64,000 nt of DNA, taken from Natronococcus amylolyticus DSM 10524 (GTDB lineage Archaea; Halobacteriota; Halobacteria; Halobacteriales; Natrialbaceae). The notes beneath the pieces are model-generated. The model was not told where the DNA came from and did not search any database. It saw only the letters and a list, made by a program, of their open reading frames with translations. The DNA lies in the NCBI RefSeq assembly GCF_000337675.1, contig NZ_AOIB01000021.1:99135-163134 (forward strand). The letters are read 5' to 3'. Both the position numbers and the translations under genes were made by a program. Shown piece after piece: positions 26,218 through 34,332 of this stretch (position 1 is its first letter; every line of letters starts with the position of its first letter).

Positions 26218-27669
26218 ATGATACGAGACGAACGCATTCCATCCGACGAGCTACGGCGTATCGACGACGAGATCCGGTCCGGCTGGTCCACTGGCGAGGC
26301 CGTCGACTTCGAGGCGGCGATTGCCTACCACGAGTCGCTGCCGGCGAGCAAACGCTTCGCCGACGTCCTCGAGTCGGCCGACAGCCCCCTCCTGCAACCG
26401 CGCGCGGGAGTTCCGCGACTCGGCGACCAGATCGAGCTGCTCGAGTACCTCCACGGCGAGGGGAAAGCAGACCTCTTGCCGACGACGATCGACTCCTACA
26501 CGCGCGACAACGAGTACGGGAAGGCCCAGGAGGGTCTCGAGAAGGCCCGCGAGACCGGCGAGGACACCCTCAACGGCTTCCCCGCGGTCAACCACGGGAT
26601 CGAGGGCTGTCGCGAGCTGATCGAGGCGATCGACGCCCCGATCGAGGTCCGCCACGGCACCCCCGACGCTCGCCTGCTGGCGGCGATCACCTTCGCCGGC
26701 GGCTTCCAGAGCTTCGAGGGCGGCCCGATCTCCTACAACATCCCCTACACGAAACGCCACGGGCTCGAGGAGACTATCGAGAAGTGGCAGTTCGTGGATC
26801 GACTCGCGGGCGCGTACACCGAACGGGGCGTGCGGATCAACCGCGAGCCGTTCGGCCCACTAACGGGGACGCTCGTGCCACCGTCGATCGCGATCGCGAT
26901 CATGATCGTCGAGGGCCAGCTCGCCGCCACGCAGGGCGTGCGCTCGATCACGCTGGGCTACGGCCAGGTCGGCAACGTCGTCCAGGACGTCGCCGCGCTG
27001 AACGCCCTCCAGAAGCTCGGCGACGAGTACCTCCCCGACGAGGTCTGTGTGACGACGGTCTTCCACGAGTGGATGGGCGGCTTCCCGCCAGACGAGGCCC
27101 GCGCCAACGGCGTCATCAGCCTCGGCGGGATGACCGCCGCCATCGCCCAACCGGACAAGGTCATCACGAAGTCGCCCCAGGAGTTCCAGGGTGTCCCGAC
27201 GAAGGAGGCAAACGCCTCCGGGCTCCGCACGACGCGACAGGTCATCGACATGGCGATCGAGCAGAACATCGATATCGACGGCATCGCGGAGGAACAGGAC
27301 CTGATCGAGCGCGAGACGCGGTGTCTCATGGACACGATCTTCAGCCACGGCGACGGCGACGTCGTTCAGGGGACGATCAAGGCGTTCGACTCGGGGGCGC
27401 TCGACGTCCCCTTCGCACCGAGCGACAGCGCGAAGGGCGCCGTGTTACCCGCCCGGGACGACGACGGCCGGGTCCGGATCTTCGAGTGGGCTGACCTCGA
27501 GATGGACGACGACATCAAGGAGATCCACAAGGCCCGGCTCTCCCAGCGGGCCACCACCGAGGGCCGCGAGGAGTCGTTCCGCATGGTCGCCGACGACGTC
27601 GACGCGATCAGCGACGGGAAGCTCATCGGCCGTCCCCAGGACAAGGGAGGTGTCGGCAGTGCGGATTGA
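26218..27669 (+). CDS. glmE: Glutamate mutase large (E) subunit, methylaspartate mutase
   Basis: Catalytic TIM-barrel subunit of the B12-dependent mutase that makes methylaspartate from glutamate, 483 aa. Signature regions: RAGVPRLGDQIELLEYLHGEGKADLLPTTIDSYTRDNEYGKAQEG, FPAVNHGIEGCRELIEAIDAP, IEVRHGTPDARLL (Arg for the substrate carboxylate) and GGFQSFEGGPISYNIPYTK. The C-terminal part has a SPQEFQGVPTKEANASGLR stretch. It sits in an operon: 11 bp after glmS, and overlapping mal by 20 nt. Confident. Confidence 0.95.
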   Translation: MIRDERIPSDELRRIDDEIRSGWSTGEAVDFEAAIAYHESLPASKRFADVLESADSPLLQPRAGVPRLGDQIELLEYLHGEGKADLLPTTIDSYTRDNEYGKAQEGLEKARETGEDTLNGFPAVNHGIEGCRELIEAIDAPIEVRHGTPDARLLAAITFAGGFQSFEGGPISYNIPYTKRHGLEETIEKWQFVDRLAGAYTERGVRINREPFGPLTGTLVPPSIAIAIMIVEGQLAATQGVRSITLGYGQVGNVVQDVAALNALQKLGDEYLPDEVCVTTVFHEWMGGFPPDEARANGVISLGGMTAAIAQPDKVITKSPQEFQGVPTKEANASGLRTTRQVIDMAIEQNIDIDGIAEEQDLIERETRCLMDTIFSHGDGDVVQGTIKAFDSGALDVPFAPSDSAKGAVLPARDDDGRVRIFEWADLEMDDDIKEIHKARLSQRATTEGREESFRMVADDVDAISDGKLIGRPQDKGGVGSAD

Positions 27670-28936
27670 GGCGATCCACGCCACGCCGGGCTACAGCGGG
27701 TTCTTCTTCGACGACCAGCGCGCGATCAAGGAGGGCGCCGTCCAGGACGGATTCACCTACGACGGCACGCCCGTCACCGACGGCTTCGACGAGATCCGCC
27801 AGGCTGGCGAGACGCTGATCGTCGACGTCGAACTCGCGGACGGCAGCGTCCACCGCGGCGACTGCGCCGCGGTCCAGTACTCCGGGGCGGGCGGTCGCGA
27901 TCCGCTCTTTCGGGCCGCCGAGTACGCCCCGGTCGTCGAGGGTCCCGTCGCCGAGGAGCTCGTCGGTCGGGAGGCGAGCGAGTTCCTCGCGAACGCCGAC
28001 CTGCTCGAGGACGGCGAGTTCGACGGGGATCGCCTCCACACGGCGATCCGCTACGGCGTCTCCCAGGCCCTGCTGGCGGCGGCAGCCCACGACGCCGGAA
28101 CCACGAGAACCGACGTCCTCGCCGACGAACTCGGCACGGAGCCGGCGACCGAACCCGTCCCCGTCTTCGGCCAGTCCGGCGACGATCGGTACGTCAACAC
28201 CGAGAAGATGTTCGTCAAGGGCGTTCCCGTCCTCCCCCACGGGCTGATCAACAGCGTCGAGAAGATCGGCGAGGACGGCGAGACCTTGCTGGAGTACGTC
28301 GAGTGGCTCACCGAGCGCTCGCAGGAACTCGGGCCGGAGGGCTACGAGCCCCGGTTCCACATCGACGTGTACGGAATGATCGGGGAAATCTTCGGCGCGC
28401 CCTACGACCGCGACGAAGTCGTCGACTACTTCGGGGCGCTCGAGGACGCCGCGGCCCCGTACCCGATCCAGATCGAGGGCCCGATGGACGTCGGCGCTCG
28501 CGAAGCACAGATTGAGGCGATGATCGAGCTCCGCGAGGGACTCGCCGACGCCGGCGTCGGCGTCGACATCGTCGCCGACGAGTGGTGTAACACCTTCGAG
28601 GACGTGCGGGCGTTCGTCGACCGGGGTGCGGCCGACGTCGTCCAGATCAAGACCCCCGACCTCGGCGGAATCCACCGCAGCGGCCAGGCGGTCAGATACT
28701 GCGAGGGGACCGACACCCGCGCCTACCTGGGCGGCACCTGCAACGAGACGGAAACGTCCGCGCGCGCCTGCTCGCACGTCGCGCTCGCGACCGGCGCCGC
28801 ACAGGTGCTTGCAAAGCCCGGGATGGGATTCGACGAGGGGTACATGATCGTCGAGAACGAGATGCGTCGGGCCGTCGCTAGGCGAACACGGGAACAGCGG
28901 CCGACGAGCGCAGACGAGGTGACTGCAGATGACTGA
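27650..28936 (+). CDS. mal: Methylaspartate ammonia-lyase
   Basis: Enolase-superfamily enzyme releasing ammonia from 3-methylaspartate to give mesaconate. 428 aa. The N-terminal capping domain runs to about residue 150. The barrel carries the metal ligands (GYEPRFHIDVYGMIGE, PIQIEGPMD, IVADEWCNTFED) and the catalytic Lys in ADVVQIKTPDLGGIHR. The C-terminus has YLGGTCNETETSARACSHVALATGA. Start is GTG 27650, inside glmE; a GTG at 27659 is also possible. Transcribed with glmSE and mch (overlap of 8 nt). Confident. Confidence 0.95.
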   Translation: MSAVRIEAIHATPGYSGFFFDDQRAIKEGAVQDGFTYDGTPVTDGFDEIRQAGETLIVDVELADGSVHRGDCAAVQYSGAGGRDPLFRAAEYAPVVEGPVAEELVGREASEFLANADLLEDGEFDGDRLHTAIRYGVSQALLAAAAHDAGTTRTDVLADELGTEPATEPVPVFGQSGDDRYVNTEKMFVKGVPVLPHGLINSVEKIGEDGETLLEYVEWLTERSQELGPEGYEPRFHIDVYGMIGEIFGAPYDRDEVVDYFGALEDAAAPYPIQIEGPMDVGAREAQIEAMIELREGLADAGVGVDIVADEWCNTFEDVRAFVDRGAADVVQIKTPDLGGIHRSGQAVRYCEGTDTRAYLGGTCNETETSARACSHVALATGAAQVLAKPGMGFDEGYMIVENEMRRAVARRTREQRPTSADEVTADD

Positions 28937-30008
28937 CGAGATGACCGAGATCGATTGGACCGATGCAGAGACGTTCTCGCGCGCGCTCGAGCGTGCCGAC
29001 ACCCGCGAGAAGGGGAACTTCTTCGAAGCGTTCGGGGAGGGGGACCTGATCGAACACGATCCCGGGCTCACGCTCACGCAGTGGGGTAACGAGGCCTGGA
29101 TGAGCCAGACGCTGAACCACGACCCGGCCTACTGGCGAACCGACGCTGCTCGAGATCGAGGATTCGACGAACCGCCGATCCACCCCGACTACCTCACGGC
29201 CGCGACGCTCGGCATCACCGTCGAGGACCTGAGCGAGAAAGGGGGGTACTTCCTCGGGCGCACCGACGTCCGGTTCCCCGGCACCCCCGTCTACACCGGC
29301 ACCGAACTGCGCGTCGAGAGCGAGGTCGTCTCGACGGCGACCTCGAGCTCCCGGCCCGAGTACGGGATCGTCACCTGGCGCACCCGTGGGCGGGACGCCG
29401 AGACCGACGAGGTCCTGTGCTCCTACGAGCGGACGAACATGATCCCGCGACGCGAGCCCGTGGCGACCGACGGGGGCGGAAGCGCGGCGACGGCCGAGGA
29501 GCCCGACGAGCCCGCACTTCCGAGCGAGTTCGTTACTCCCGACGGCGGCGCCTTCGAGGACTTCCGCGAGGCCCTCGAGCGTGCCGACGACCGGGACGCC
29601 GCGGTCGCCTACCGTCACGAGCGGGGTCGCACGCAGGACGACACGACCGTCGCCGGCCTGCCGCTGGCGACGCTCAACACCGCCAAGCAACACCACAACG
29701 CCGACGTCATGGCCGACTCGCCGTCGGGCGACATCGTCACCTACGGCGACGTCACCCGATCGACGGCGCTGGGTCACGCCCGCTCCGACGAGGACACCTA
29801 TCGCGAGGTGGGGTTCGACGACGAGACGTTCCACACGTTCGTCACGCCGGGCGATACCGTCTACGCGTTCACGCGCGTACTCGAGGCCGAAGATGCTGAC
29901 CGCGACGAGGCGGGAACCGTCCGCTTCGAGCACATCGCGTTCAACCAGAACGACGAACCGGTGTACTCCGGCACCCGCACCGCGGAGATCCGCAAGCGCT
30001 CGAGCTGA
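28929..30008 (+). CDS. mch: Mesaconyl-CoA hydratase
   Basis: Double hot-dog MaoC-family hydratase, 359 aa, adding water to mesaconyl-CoA to form beta-methylmalyl-CoA. The N-terminal half has FEAFGEGDLIEHDPGLTLTQWGNEAWMSQTLNHDPAYW and the C-terminal half VTYGDVTRSTALGHARSDEDTYREVGFDDETFHTFVTPGDTV, the conserved active-site region of Mch. A Ser/Ala-rich acidic linker (about 180-200) separates the halves. It overlaps mal by 8 nt and precedes citE by 45 bp in the same operon. Confident in the family; substrate from the pathway context. Confidence 0.92.
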   Translation: MTDEMTEIDWTDAETFSRALERADTREKGNFFEAFGEGDLIEHDPGLTLTQWGNEAWMSQTLNHDPAYWRTDAARDRGFDEPPIHPDYLTAATLGITVEDLSEKGGYFLGRTDVRFPGTPVYTGTELRVESEVVSTATSSSRPEYGIVTWRTRGRDAETDEVLCSYERTNMIPRREPVATDGGGSAATAEEPDEPALPSEFVTPDGGAFEDFREALERADDRDAAVAYRHERGRTQDDTTVAGLPLATLNTAKQHHNADVMADSPSGDIVTYGDVTRSTALGHARSDEDTYREVGFDDETFHTFVTPGDTVYAFTRVLEAEDADRDEAGTVRFEHIAFNQNDEPVYSGTRTAEIRKRSS

Positions 30009-30053
30009 ACCGCCTGCCAACCGTTTCCGATCACAGCAGACCCATCTACACGC

Positions 30054-31103
30054 ATGACCGACGACACCGACATCCGACTCTGTCGCACGTTCCAGACCGC
30101 GCCCGCCGCCGTCCCCAAGGAGGAGACGGCGAAGTACCTCCTCTCGGCACTCGAGGCGGAGGGATTTCAGGCGCCCGACTGGCTCGTGCCCGACCTCGAG
30201 GACGGCACCGCGCCCAACATGAAAGCCGAGGGACTCGAGAACACGATCGATCGCGTCCCCGAGTACGAGTTCCCCGGGGAGATCCACCCGCGCGTCGAGT
30301 GGGCCTACGACGACGAGACGTATCGGGAGAAGGGCCGCAAGCAGATCGACCGTCTGGTCGCCGAGATCGGCGACGAGATCGACGGCGTGGTCGTCCCGAA
30401 GGTCGGCCGCCTCGAGGACGTCGAACGGGCAGCCGGCGTCGTCGCGGAGGCCGAGCGCGAACACGGTTACGCCGACGGCTCGATCGATCTCTCGATAATC
30501 GTCGAGACCGGGCGTGCCCGCTCGGACCTCCGAGAGATCGCAAAGTTCGGCGCCGACTCCCGGCTCACCGCCATGATCTTCGGGCCCGTCGACTACGCCG
30601 CCGAGCTGGGCGGCCGTGACCTCGGCGAGGGGATGCCCCGCTGGGACGGCCTGCTCGAGGCGCTCTCGAACGAGGCCAGCGCAGGCGGGCTGCTTGCGAT
30701 CGGCGGCCCGTTCGACGACCTGTTCAAGGAGCGGGCGGGGTTGACCTACTACAATGCCGACGCCTACGCCGACCAGGTCGAACGCGAGGCCCAGGTGGGT
30801 CTGGACGGCTCCTGGTCGCTGTACCCCAAACAGACGATCCAGGCGAACACGATCCACATGCCCACCCCCGAGGAGCTCGAGCGCGACGTCCACAAGATCG
30901 AGCGCTTCAACGAGGCCAAACGCGAGGGCACCGGCGCCGTGACGATCGACGGCCAGATGGTCGACGAAGCGACGTTCAAGAACTTCCGCAACACCGTTCG
31001 GACGGTCCGCGCGATCCACGACCGCAGGCCCGACCAGACCGACGAGCGCTACGACGACGGGCTGTTGGGACGGGCGCTCGAGCTCGAGCTCTCCTACCGG
31101 TAG
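30054..31103 (+). CDS. Beta-methylmalyl-CoA lyase (citrate lyase/CitE family)
   Basis: 349-aa CitE-like aldolase that would cleave methylmalyl-CoA to propionyl-CoA and glyoxylate. Visible features are WLVPDLEDGTAPNMKAEGLENT (Asp-Glu metal ligands of the CitE family), DGVVVPKVGRLEDVERAA, IIVETGRARSDLREIAKF, IFGPVDYAAELG, and SWSLYPKQTIQANTIHMPTPEE. The last gene of the operon; no propionyl-CoA carboxylase genes follow here. The citE1/mcl assignment is from the methylaspartate-cycle context and from haloarchaeal homologues as recalled. Confidence 0.88.
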   Translation: MTDDTDIRLCRTFQTAPAAVPKEETAKYLLSALEAEGFQAPDWLVPDLEDGTAPNMKAEGLENTIDRVPEYEFPGEIHPRVEWAYDDETYREKGRKQIDRLVAEIGDEIDGVVVPKVGRLEDVERAAGVVAEAEREHGYADGSIDLSIIVETGRARSDLREIAKFGADSRLTAMIFGPVDYAAELGGRDLGEGMPRWDGLLEALSNEASAGGLLAIGGPFDDLFKERAGLTYYNADAYADQVEREAQVGLDGSWSLYPKQTIQANTIHMPTPEELERDVHKIERFNEAKREGTGAVTIDGQMVDEATFKNFRNTVRTVRAIHDRRPDQTDERYDDGLLGRALELELSYR

Positions 31104-31376
31104 TCGCTGAGTCGTCGTCCCGACTTTCGTTCGATCTCGGCTCGAGCCGAGTGAATCTATCGGGTAGCGCACTCGAGGAACGCTATTTGGCGTTCGATAC
31201 CGCAGTCCGTTCTCGAGGCCGTCCTCCCACTCGGTCTCGAGCGGGCTCGATCCCCCACAAAACACACATACATTCAGTCGTTCTTACTATTCTATGCCCG
31301 CGGCCGTGATAAATAGCGACACCATGTACAGCCCGATCGATTTCTGTTCCGCCCCCCACCCTCGAGACGGGTTGGC

Positions 31377-31598
31377 ATGACGGACTCGAGACTACCGGCG
31401 GGCAACATCCGGTGGGGGTGGCGGTGTCCGCGGTGCGATACGGACGTCACGGTTGCGCGGAACCCGCAGACGGGGACGTTCAGCTGGGGGTGCGAGAAGC
31501 CGGACTGCCTCGCGGTCGGATTCGGGTTCCGCTCGCGGCGCCGCGCCCGGCTCGGCGTGCTCGAGTACCGCAAGCGTTATCGGAGCGTCTACCGCTAA
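31377..31598 (+). CDS. Small double-knuckle zinc-binding protein
   Basis: 73 aa, start ATG 31377. Two Cys pairs, CPRCDT and CEKPDC, form a likely zinc ribbon, and an Arg-rich C-terminus (FRSRRRARLGVLEYRKRYRS) suggests nucleic-acid contact. It is typical of the haloarchaeal zinc-finger micro-proteins; no function is known to me. No neighbour is co-directional within 80 bp apart from the next small membrane protein. Confidence 0.65.
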   Translation: MTDSRLPAGNIRWGWRCPRCDTDVTVARNPQTGTFSWGCEKPDCLAVGFGFRSRRRARLGVLEYRKRYRSVYR

Positions 31599-31679
31599 TC
31601 ACACCGCGCTTCGGTCGGATTGCGGGCCGCTACGCGGCGGCCCAAAGACACTTGTCGTTCTGTCTAAAATCCGGAACCA

Positions 31680-31868
31680 ATGACCGACGAGGACGTCCTT
31701 CTTCGGCTGAACGTTATCATCGGACTCCTGGTCATCCTCCTCGCGATTCAGCTGTCTGCTATCTTCCCGTTTGGAGTCCTGTCGTTCGTGATCGCGCTGA
31801 CGATCCTGTTCGCACCGGGGCTGTTCTTGCTGTTGCGCCACTCCGAATCGGCGTCCTCGGTGCGGTGA
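31680..31868 (+). CDS. Small two-helix membrane protein
   Basis: 62 aa. MTDEDVLLRLNVIIGLLVILLAIQLSAIFPFGVLSFVIALTI... contains two hydrophobic helices (about 10-30 and 32-53) with a short polar tail. No recognised family. The high hydrophobic content and clean start make it a probable gene rather than chance, but conservation could not be checked. Confidence 0.5.
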   Translation: MTDEDVLLRLNVIIGLLVILLAIQLSAIFPFGVLSFVIALTILFAPGLFLLLRHSESASSVR

Positions 31869-31937
31869 GTCGGACGACACATCCGATCCGTCCATACCGG
31901 CGTCCTCGCTTCGTTCGTCGTCGATCGCAGGGAAAGA

Positions 31938-32029
31938 CGGTGGGGATGGGATTTGAACTACGCGAAGACGGTCCCGCTCGCTCACTCCGTTCGCTGTGCG
32001 GGCTGCGTCTTCTCTCGTTCAAACCCATC
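31938..32029 (-). repeat. tRNA-Ser 3'-end copy with inverted T-arm, unit 1 (distal)
   Basis: 31938-31958 is identical to the 3'-terminal 21 nt of the tRNA-Ser gene (32207-32227). An inverted partial T-arm gttcaaacccatc (32017-32029) pairs with gatgggatttgaac (31945-31958). The inner part continues the stem: GAAGACG with CGTCTTC, and CCCGC with GCGGG, around a central loop. It lies in the 3' trailer direction of tRNA-Ser. Confidence 0.75.
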
Positions 32030-32068
32030 GTCCACGCTTTGCTCCTCACGTAGTGTTCCTCGCAAAAG

Positions 32069-32148
32069 CGGTGGGGATGGGATTTGAACCACGCCCGAGA
32101 ACCTGCTCACTGCGTTCGCAGAACCTCGGTCTGATTCAAATCCCACCG
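32069..32148 (-). repeat. tRNA-Ser 3'-end copy with inverted T-arm, unit 2 (proximal)
   Basis: 32069-32090 is identical to 32207-32228 (22 nt, discriminator to T-loop). The inverted segment gattcaaatcccaccg (32133-32148) pairs with it, lacking only four bases. Inside, CCCGAG pairs with CTCGGT-type bases and CTGC with GCAG. Same architecture as unit 1 and the tRNA-Thr unit. Confidence 0.75.
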
Positions 32149-32209
32149 TTTCGTTTTTCGGCTCACGTGCTCCTCGCGAGGCTCGTCGCAGTTGTTCGCC
32201 GAAAAACGG
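32146..32209 (-). repeat. Hairpin abutting the 3' end of tRNA-Ser
   Basis: CCGTTTCGTTTTTCGGC (32146-32162) pairs with GCCGAAAAACGG (32198-32209), running into the tRNA discriminator. Transcribed on the minus strand it forms a stem starting right at the mature 3' end. It could guide 3'-end processing or stop transcription. Confidence 0.55.
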
Positions 32210-32290
32210 TGGGGATGGGATTTGAACCCATGAGGCTTGACAGCCACCTGCTCTCAAGGCAGGCGCGTTAGGCCGCTCTGCCACCCCACC
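32207..32290 (-). tRNA. tRNA-Ser(UGA)
   Basis: 84 nt class II tRNA. Acceptor GGUGGGG/CCCCACC, anticodon stem CCUGC/GCAGG with loop CUUGAGA (anticodon UGA), extra arm GGCU/AGCC with a GUCA loop, T-stem AUGGG/CCCAU with loop UUCAAAU, and discriminator G, the Ser identity base. The D-stem is short with one A-C mismatch. CCA not encoded; no intron. A Leu reading is excluded by the loop geometry and the G73. Confidence 0.93.
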
Positions 32291-32331
32291 TCATCCCTAC
32301 GTTCTCCACCCGCTCAAAAAGGGTTATCGGT

Positions 32332-33066
32332 CTACTCGCGCTCGAGGGACTCCCCTTCGCCGACGCTCACTCCGATCTCGTCGAGGATCGCCGTCGTCGC
32401 TCCCTGGGAGCGGTCGGCAACCGCTCGAGCCCGGCCGCCCGCGATCGTCGCACAGAGCCCGGATTCGGTCGCGATCGTCGGCAGCATCGGGGCGAACCCG
32501 ACGCCCAGTCCGGCGTCGTCGGCTCGCTCAGCGAGCGTCACCAGTTCGGGCACCGCGTCGGAATCCGTGAAGTCGATCGGTTCGCCGAATCCGGCGAAGT
32601 ACGTTCGGCCGCCCGAGGAGGGACCGAGGACGACCTCGTGGCGCCGCAGCGACATCGCTGCACCGTCGATCTCGGTGCGTCCGATCAGCGGCGCCGTCGG
32701 CTCGAGGACGCCGACGCTGGTGGCGTCTTCGCGCTCGAGCAGGTGGGTCACCGTGTTCCCGATCCGCGCCGAGCGGGTCGAGCCGACCTGGCGCTCGAAC
32801 CGGACGTCCTCGAGGTCGCCCAGCGCAGCGGTGGCAAGCTCTCGGATCTCCGCCTTCGGTTCTCCCGAGAACGAGTCGGGGAGGGTCTTCTCGTCGCGGT
32901 AGTTCACGAGCAGGTCGCCGCCGCTCGCCGCGACCGAACGGAGGACGTCGACGACGGAAGCCTCGTAGAGCTCGACGGCCTCTGTCTCGGTCAGCACCGT
33001 TCGGTCGGCGAGCGACGACAGCACGAGTCCCTCGCGGGACGGGGAGACGGGAACGACGACGATCAT
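32332..33066 (-). CDS. Probable GT-A fold nucleotidyl/glycosyl transferase (DUF2064-like)
   Basis: 244 aa. The N-terminus MIVVVPVSPSREGLVLSSLADRTVL and the middle LLVNYRDEKTL and EVVLGPSSGGRTYFAGF resemble the nucleotide-sugar-binding fold of DUF2064/CofC-like proteins, where a GPxxGG loop binds the sugar. Usual DxD metal motif is not obvious, so activity is uncertain. Residues about 175-200 (GLGVGFAPMLPTIATESGL) are conserved-looking. Start ATG 33066. No operon partner; tRNA-Ser lies 40 bp downstream. Confidence 0.6.
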   Translation of the reverse strand: MIVVVPVSPSREGLVLSSLADRTVLTETEAVELYEASVVDVLRSVAASGGDLLVNYRDEKTLPDSFSGEPKAEIRELATAALGDLEDVRFERQVGSTRSARIGNTVTHLLEREDATSVGVLEPTAPLIGRTEIDGAAMSLRRHEVVLGPSSGGRTYFAGFGEPIDFTDSDAVPELVTLAERADDAGLGVGFAPMLPTIATESGLCATIAGGRARAVADRSQGATTAILDEIGVSVGEGESLERE

Positions 33067-33163
33067 ACCCGGTCTCGGGCGTGGCGGGCCTTGAACGCGC
33101 CGGCTCCCGCTCGAGGCGCCATCGTCGACGTAAAGTTATGTGGGTGGCGCCCGCCCGTCCGGT

Positions 33164-33382
33164 ATGGACACGCGCTCGAGCACCGGACTGGTCGGAACGC
33201 TCGTAATCGCCCTGCTGGTCGGAATCGGCGTCGGCGGATTCCTCGCCGGCTACGTCATCGACTCGCCCGGCGAGTGGCTCGTACCGACGGTCGGCTCGCT
33301 GGCCGTCGCCGCCGTCGTCGTCGGCGCGCTGATCGCGCTCGGGTCGGGATCGACGCGACGACTGGAGAACCCGTACTGGTAG
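33164..33382 (+). CDS. Small two-TM membrane protein
   Basis: 72 aa, start ATG 33164. Two hydrophobic helices (about 8-31 and 40-62, with LVGTLVIALLVGIGVGGFLAG and VPTVGSLAVAAVVVGALIAL), a basic SGSTRRLENPYW end, and no cysteine. No known family. It converges on the UDG gene with a 3-bp gap. Confidence 0.55.
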   Translation: MDTRSSTGLVGTLVIALLVGIGVGGFLAGYVIDSPGEWLVPTVGSLAVAAVVVGALIALGSGSTRRLENPYW

Positions 33383-33385
33383 GCG

Positions 33386-34039
33386 CTACCGTTCCTGTCG
33401 TCCCTTCGTCTGCCTGTAGTCCGAGGCCATCAGCTCGACGAAACGCTCGAGCCACGCCTGGGTCTGCTCGTCGGTCTGCTTGCGGGGTTCGATCATGGGG
33501 ACGAGTTCGAACCCTCGACCGCGGACGGTCGTCGCGTGATCGGCCTCGAGGTCGAGCTCCTCGACGGGCGTCGTCGTGTACTCGACGCCGATTTCCGAGA
33601 GCGCACGCTCGCCGACGGGGACGATGATCTCGGGGTTGATCATCCGGATCTCGGCGTTCAGATATGGCTCGCAGTTGCCAATCTCCTCGTCGGTCGGCTT
33701 CCGATCGGGGTCGCGACACCGGGTGAGGTTCGTCAGGTAGACGTTCTCGAGTTCGGGTCGGTCGTCGGGCGAGGTCGAATCACAGAGCGCCAGCCGCTCG
33801 AGCATCCGACGAAGCGACGTTCCCCGCTCGTCGCCCTCGTCCGGTTCGTCTTCGGCGAGAAACGGTACCCCGACCTCGTCGGCCCTGGCGGTCGGTCGCT
33901 CCCCGACGAACAGGAAGTCGGCCCCGACGTCGCCGTAGCCGTGGATGACCTGGGTGCGGGTCTCACAGAGCGCCGGACAGTTCCGGCAGTCCTCGTCCAT
34001 GCCGTACGGGTTCGCGCGGGTTTGCTGATTCGCGTCCAC
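33386..34039 (-). CDS. Iron-sulfur uracil-DNA glycosylase family protein
   Basis: 217 aa, family 4/5-like. The four Fe-S cysteines are C18 and C21 (CRNCPALC) near the start, C108 (NLTRCRDP) and C123 (GNCEPYL). Active-site motif 1 is FLFVGERPTARADEVGVPF, which deviates from the classical GEAPG-x-E/D of UDGs (GERPT), and the motif 2 region includes ITPEIIVPVGERAL. The aspartate/glutamate for water activation is not clear; so glycosylase activity should be tested. Located after mrp and a 76-aa gene on the same strand. Confidence 0.8.
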   Translation of the reverse strand: MDANQQTRANPYGMDEDCRNCPALCETRTQVIHGYGDVGADFLFVGERPTARADEVGVPFLAEDEPDEGDERGTSLRRMLERLALCDSTSPDDRPELENVYLTNLTRCRDPDRKPTDEEIGNCEPYLNAEIRMINPEIIVPVGERALSEIGVEYTTTPVEELDLEADHATTVRGRGFELVPMIEPRKQTDEQTQAWLERFVELMASDYRQTKGRQER

Positions 34040-34101
34040 GGTGGTAGCTCGGGACAGGGAACTAAAAGCGACGCGCCCGGCGCCGGTGTGAACGGAGTAC
34101 G

Positions 34102-34332
34102 CTACCGACCGAGCCCGCCCCGTTCGGTGACTTCGAGGATGAACTTCACGTTACGGACGATCTCCTCTGGCGAGGTGTCCTCGCTCTCGTCGTAGAGGTC
34201 GCTGGTCCGGTAGAGGATGTTCGCGAGCTGTTTGCGCTCGCTGCTCTCGCCCCGGATCTCGTCGGCGATCTCTCGGAGCGCGGCGACCCGTTCAGGGTCG
34301 GGCTCGAACTCGAGATTCTCGCCGTCGGTCAT
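34102..34332 (-). CDS. Uncharacterised 76-aa haloarchaeal protein coupled to Mrp
   Basis: 76 aa, starting at 34332 so that its ATG overlaps the mrp stop (ATGA). The sequence is helical and acidic: MTDGENLEFEPDPERVAALREIADEIRG, then QLANILYRTSDLYDESEDTSPEEIVRNVKFILEV. No Cys, TM or known motif. Tight coupling suggests a role alongside the Fe-S carrier ATPase, but that is inference. Confidence 0.7.
   Translation of the reverse strand: MTDGENLEFEPDPERVAALREIADEIRGESSERKQLANILYRTSDLYDESEDTSPEEIVRNVKFILEVTERGGLGR

Noticed and set aside
28878..31265. 795-codon minus-strand frame opposite mal, mch and citE
   Set aside because: Antisense shadow of three verified genes; no conserved motif.
32207..32290. 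Reading this tRNA as Leu(GAG)
   Set aside because: The 5-7-5 anticodon arm gives loop CUUGAGA with UGA at 34-36, and the discriminator is G as in Ser, not A as in Leu.
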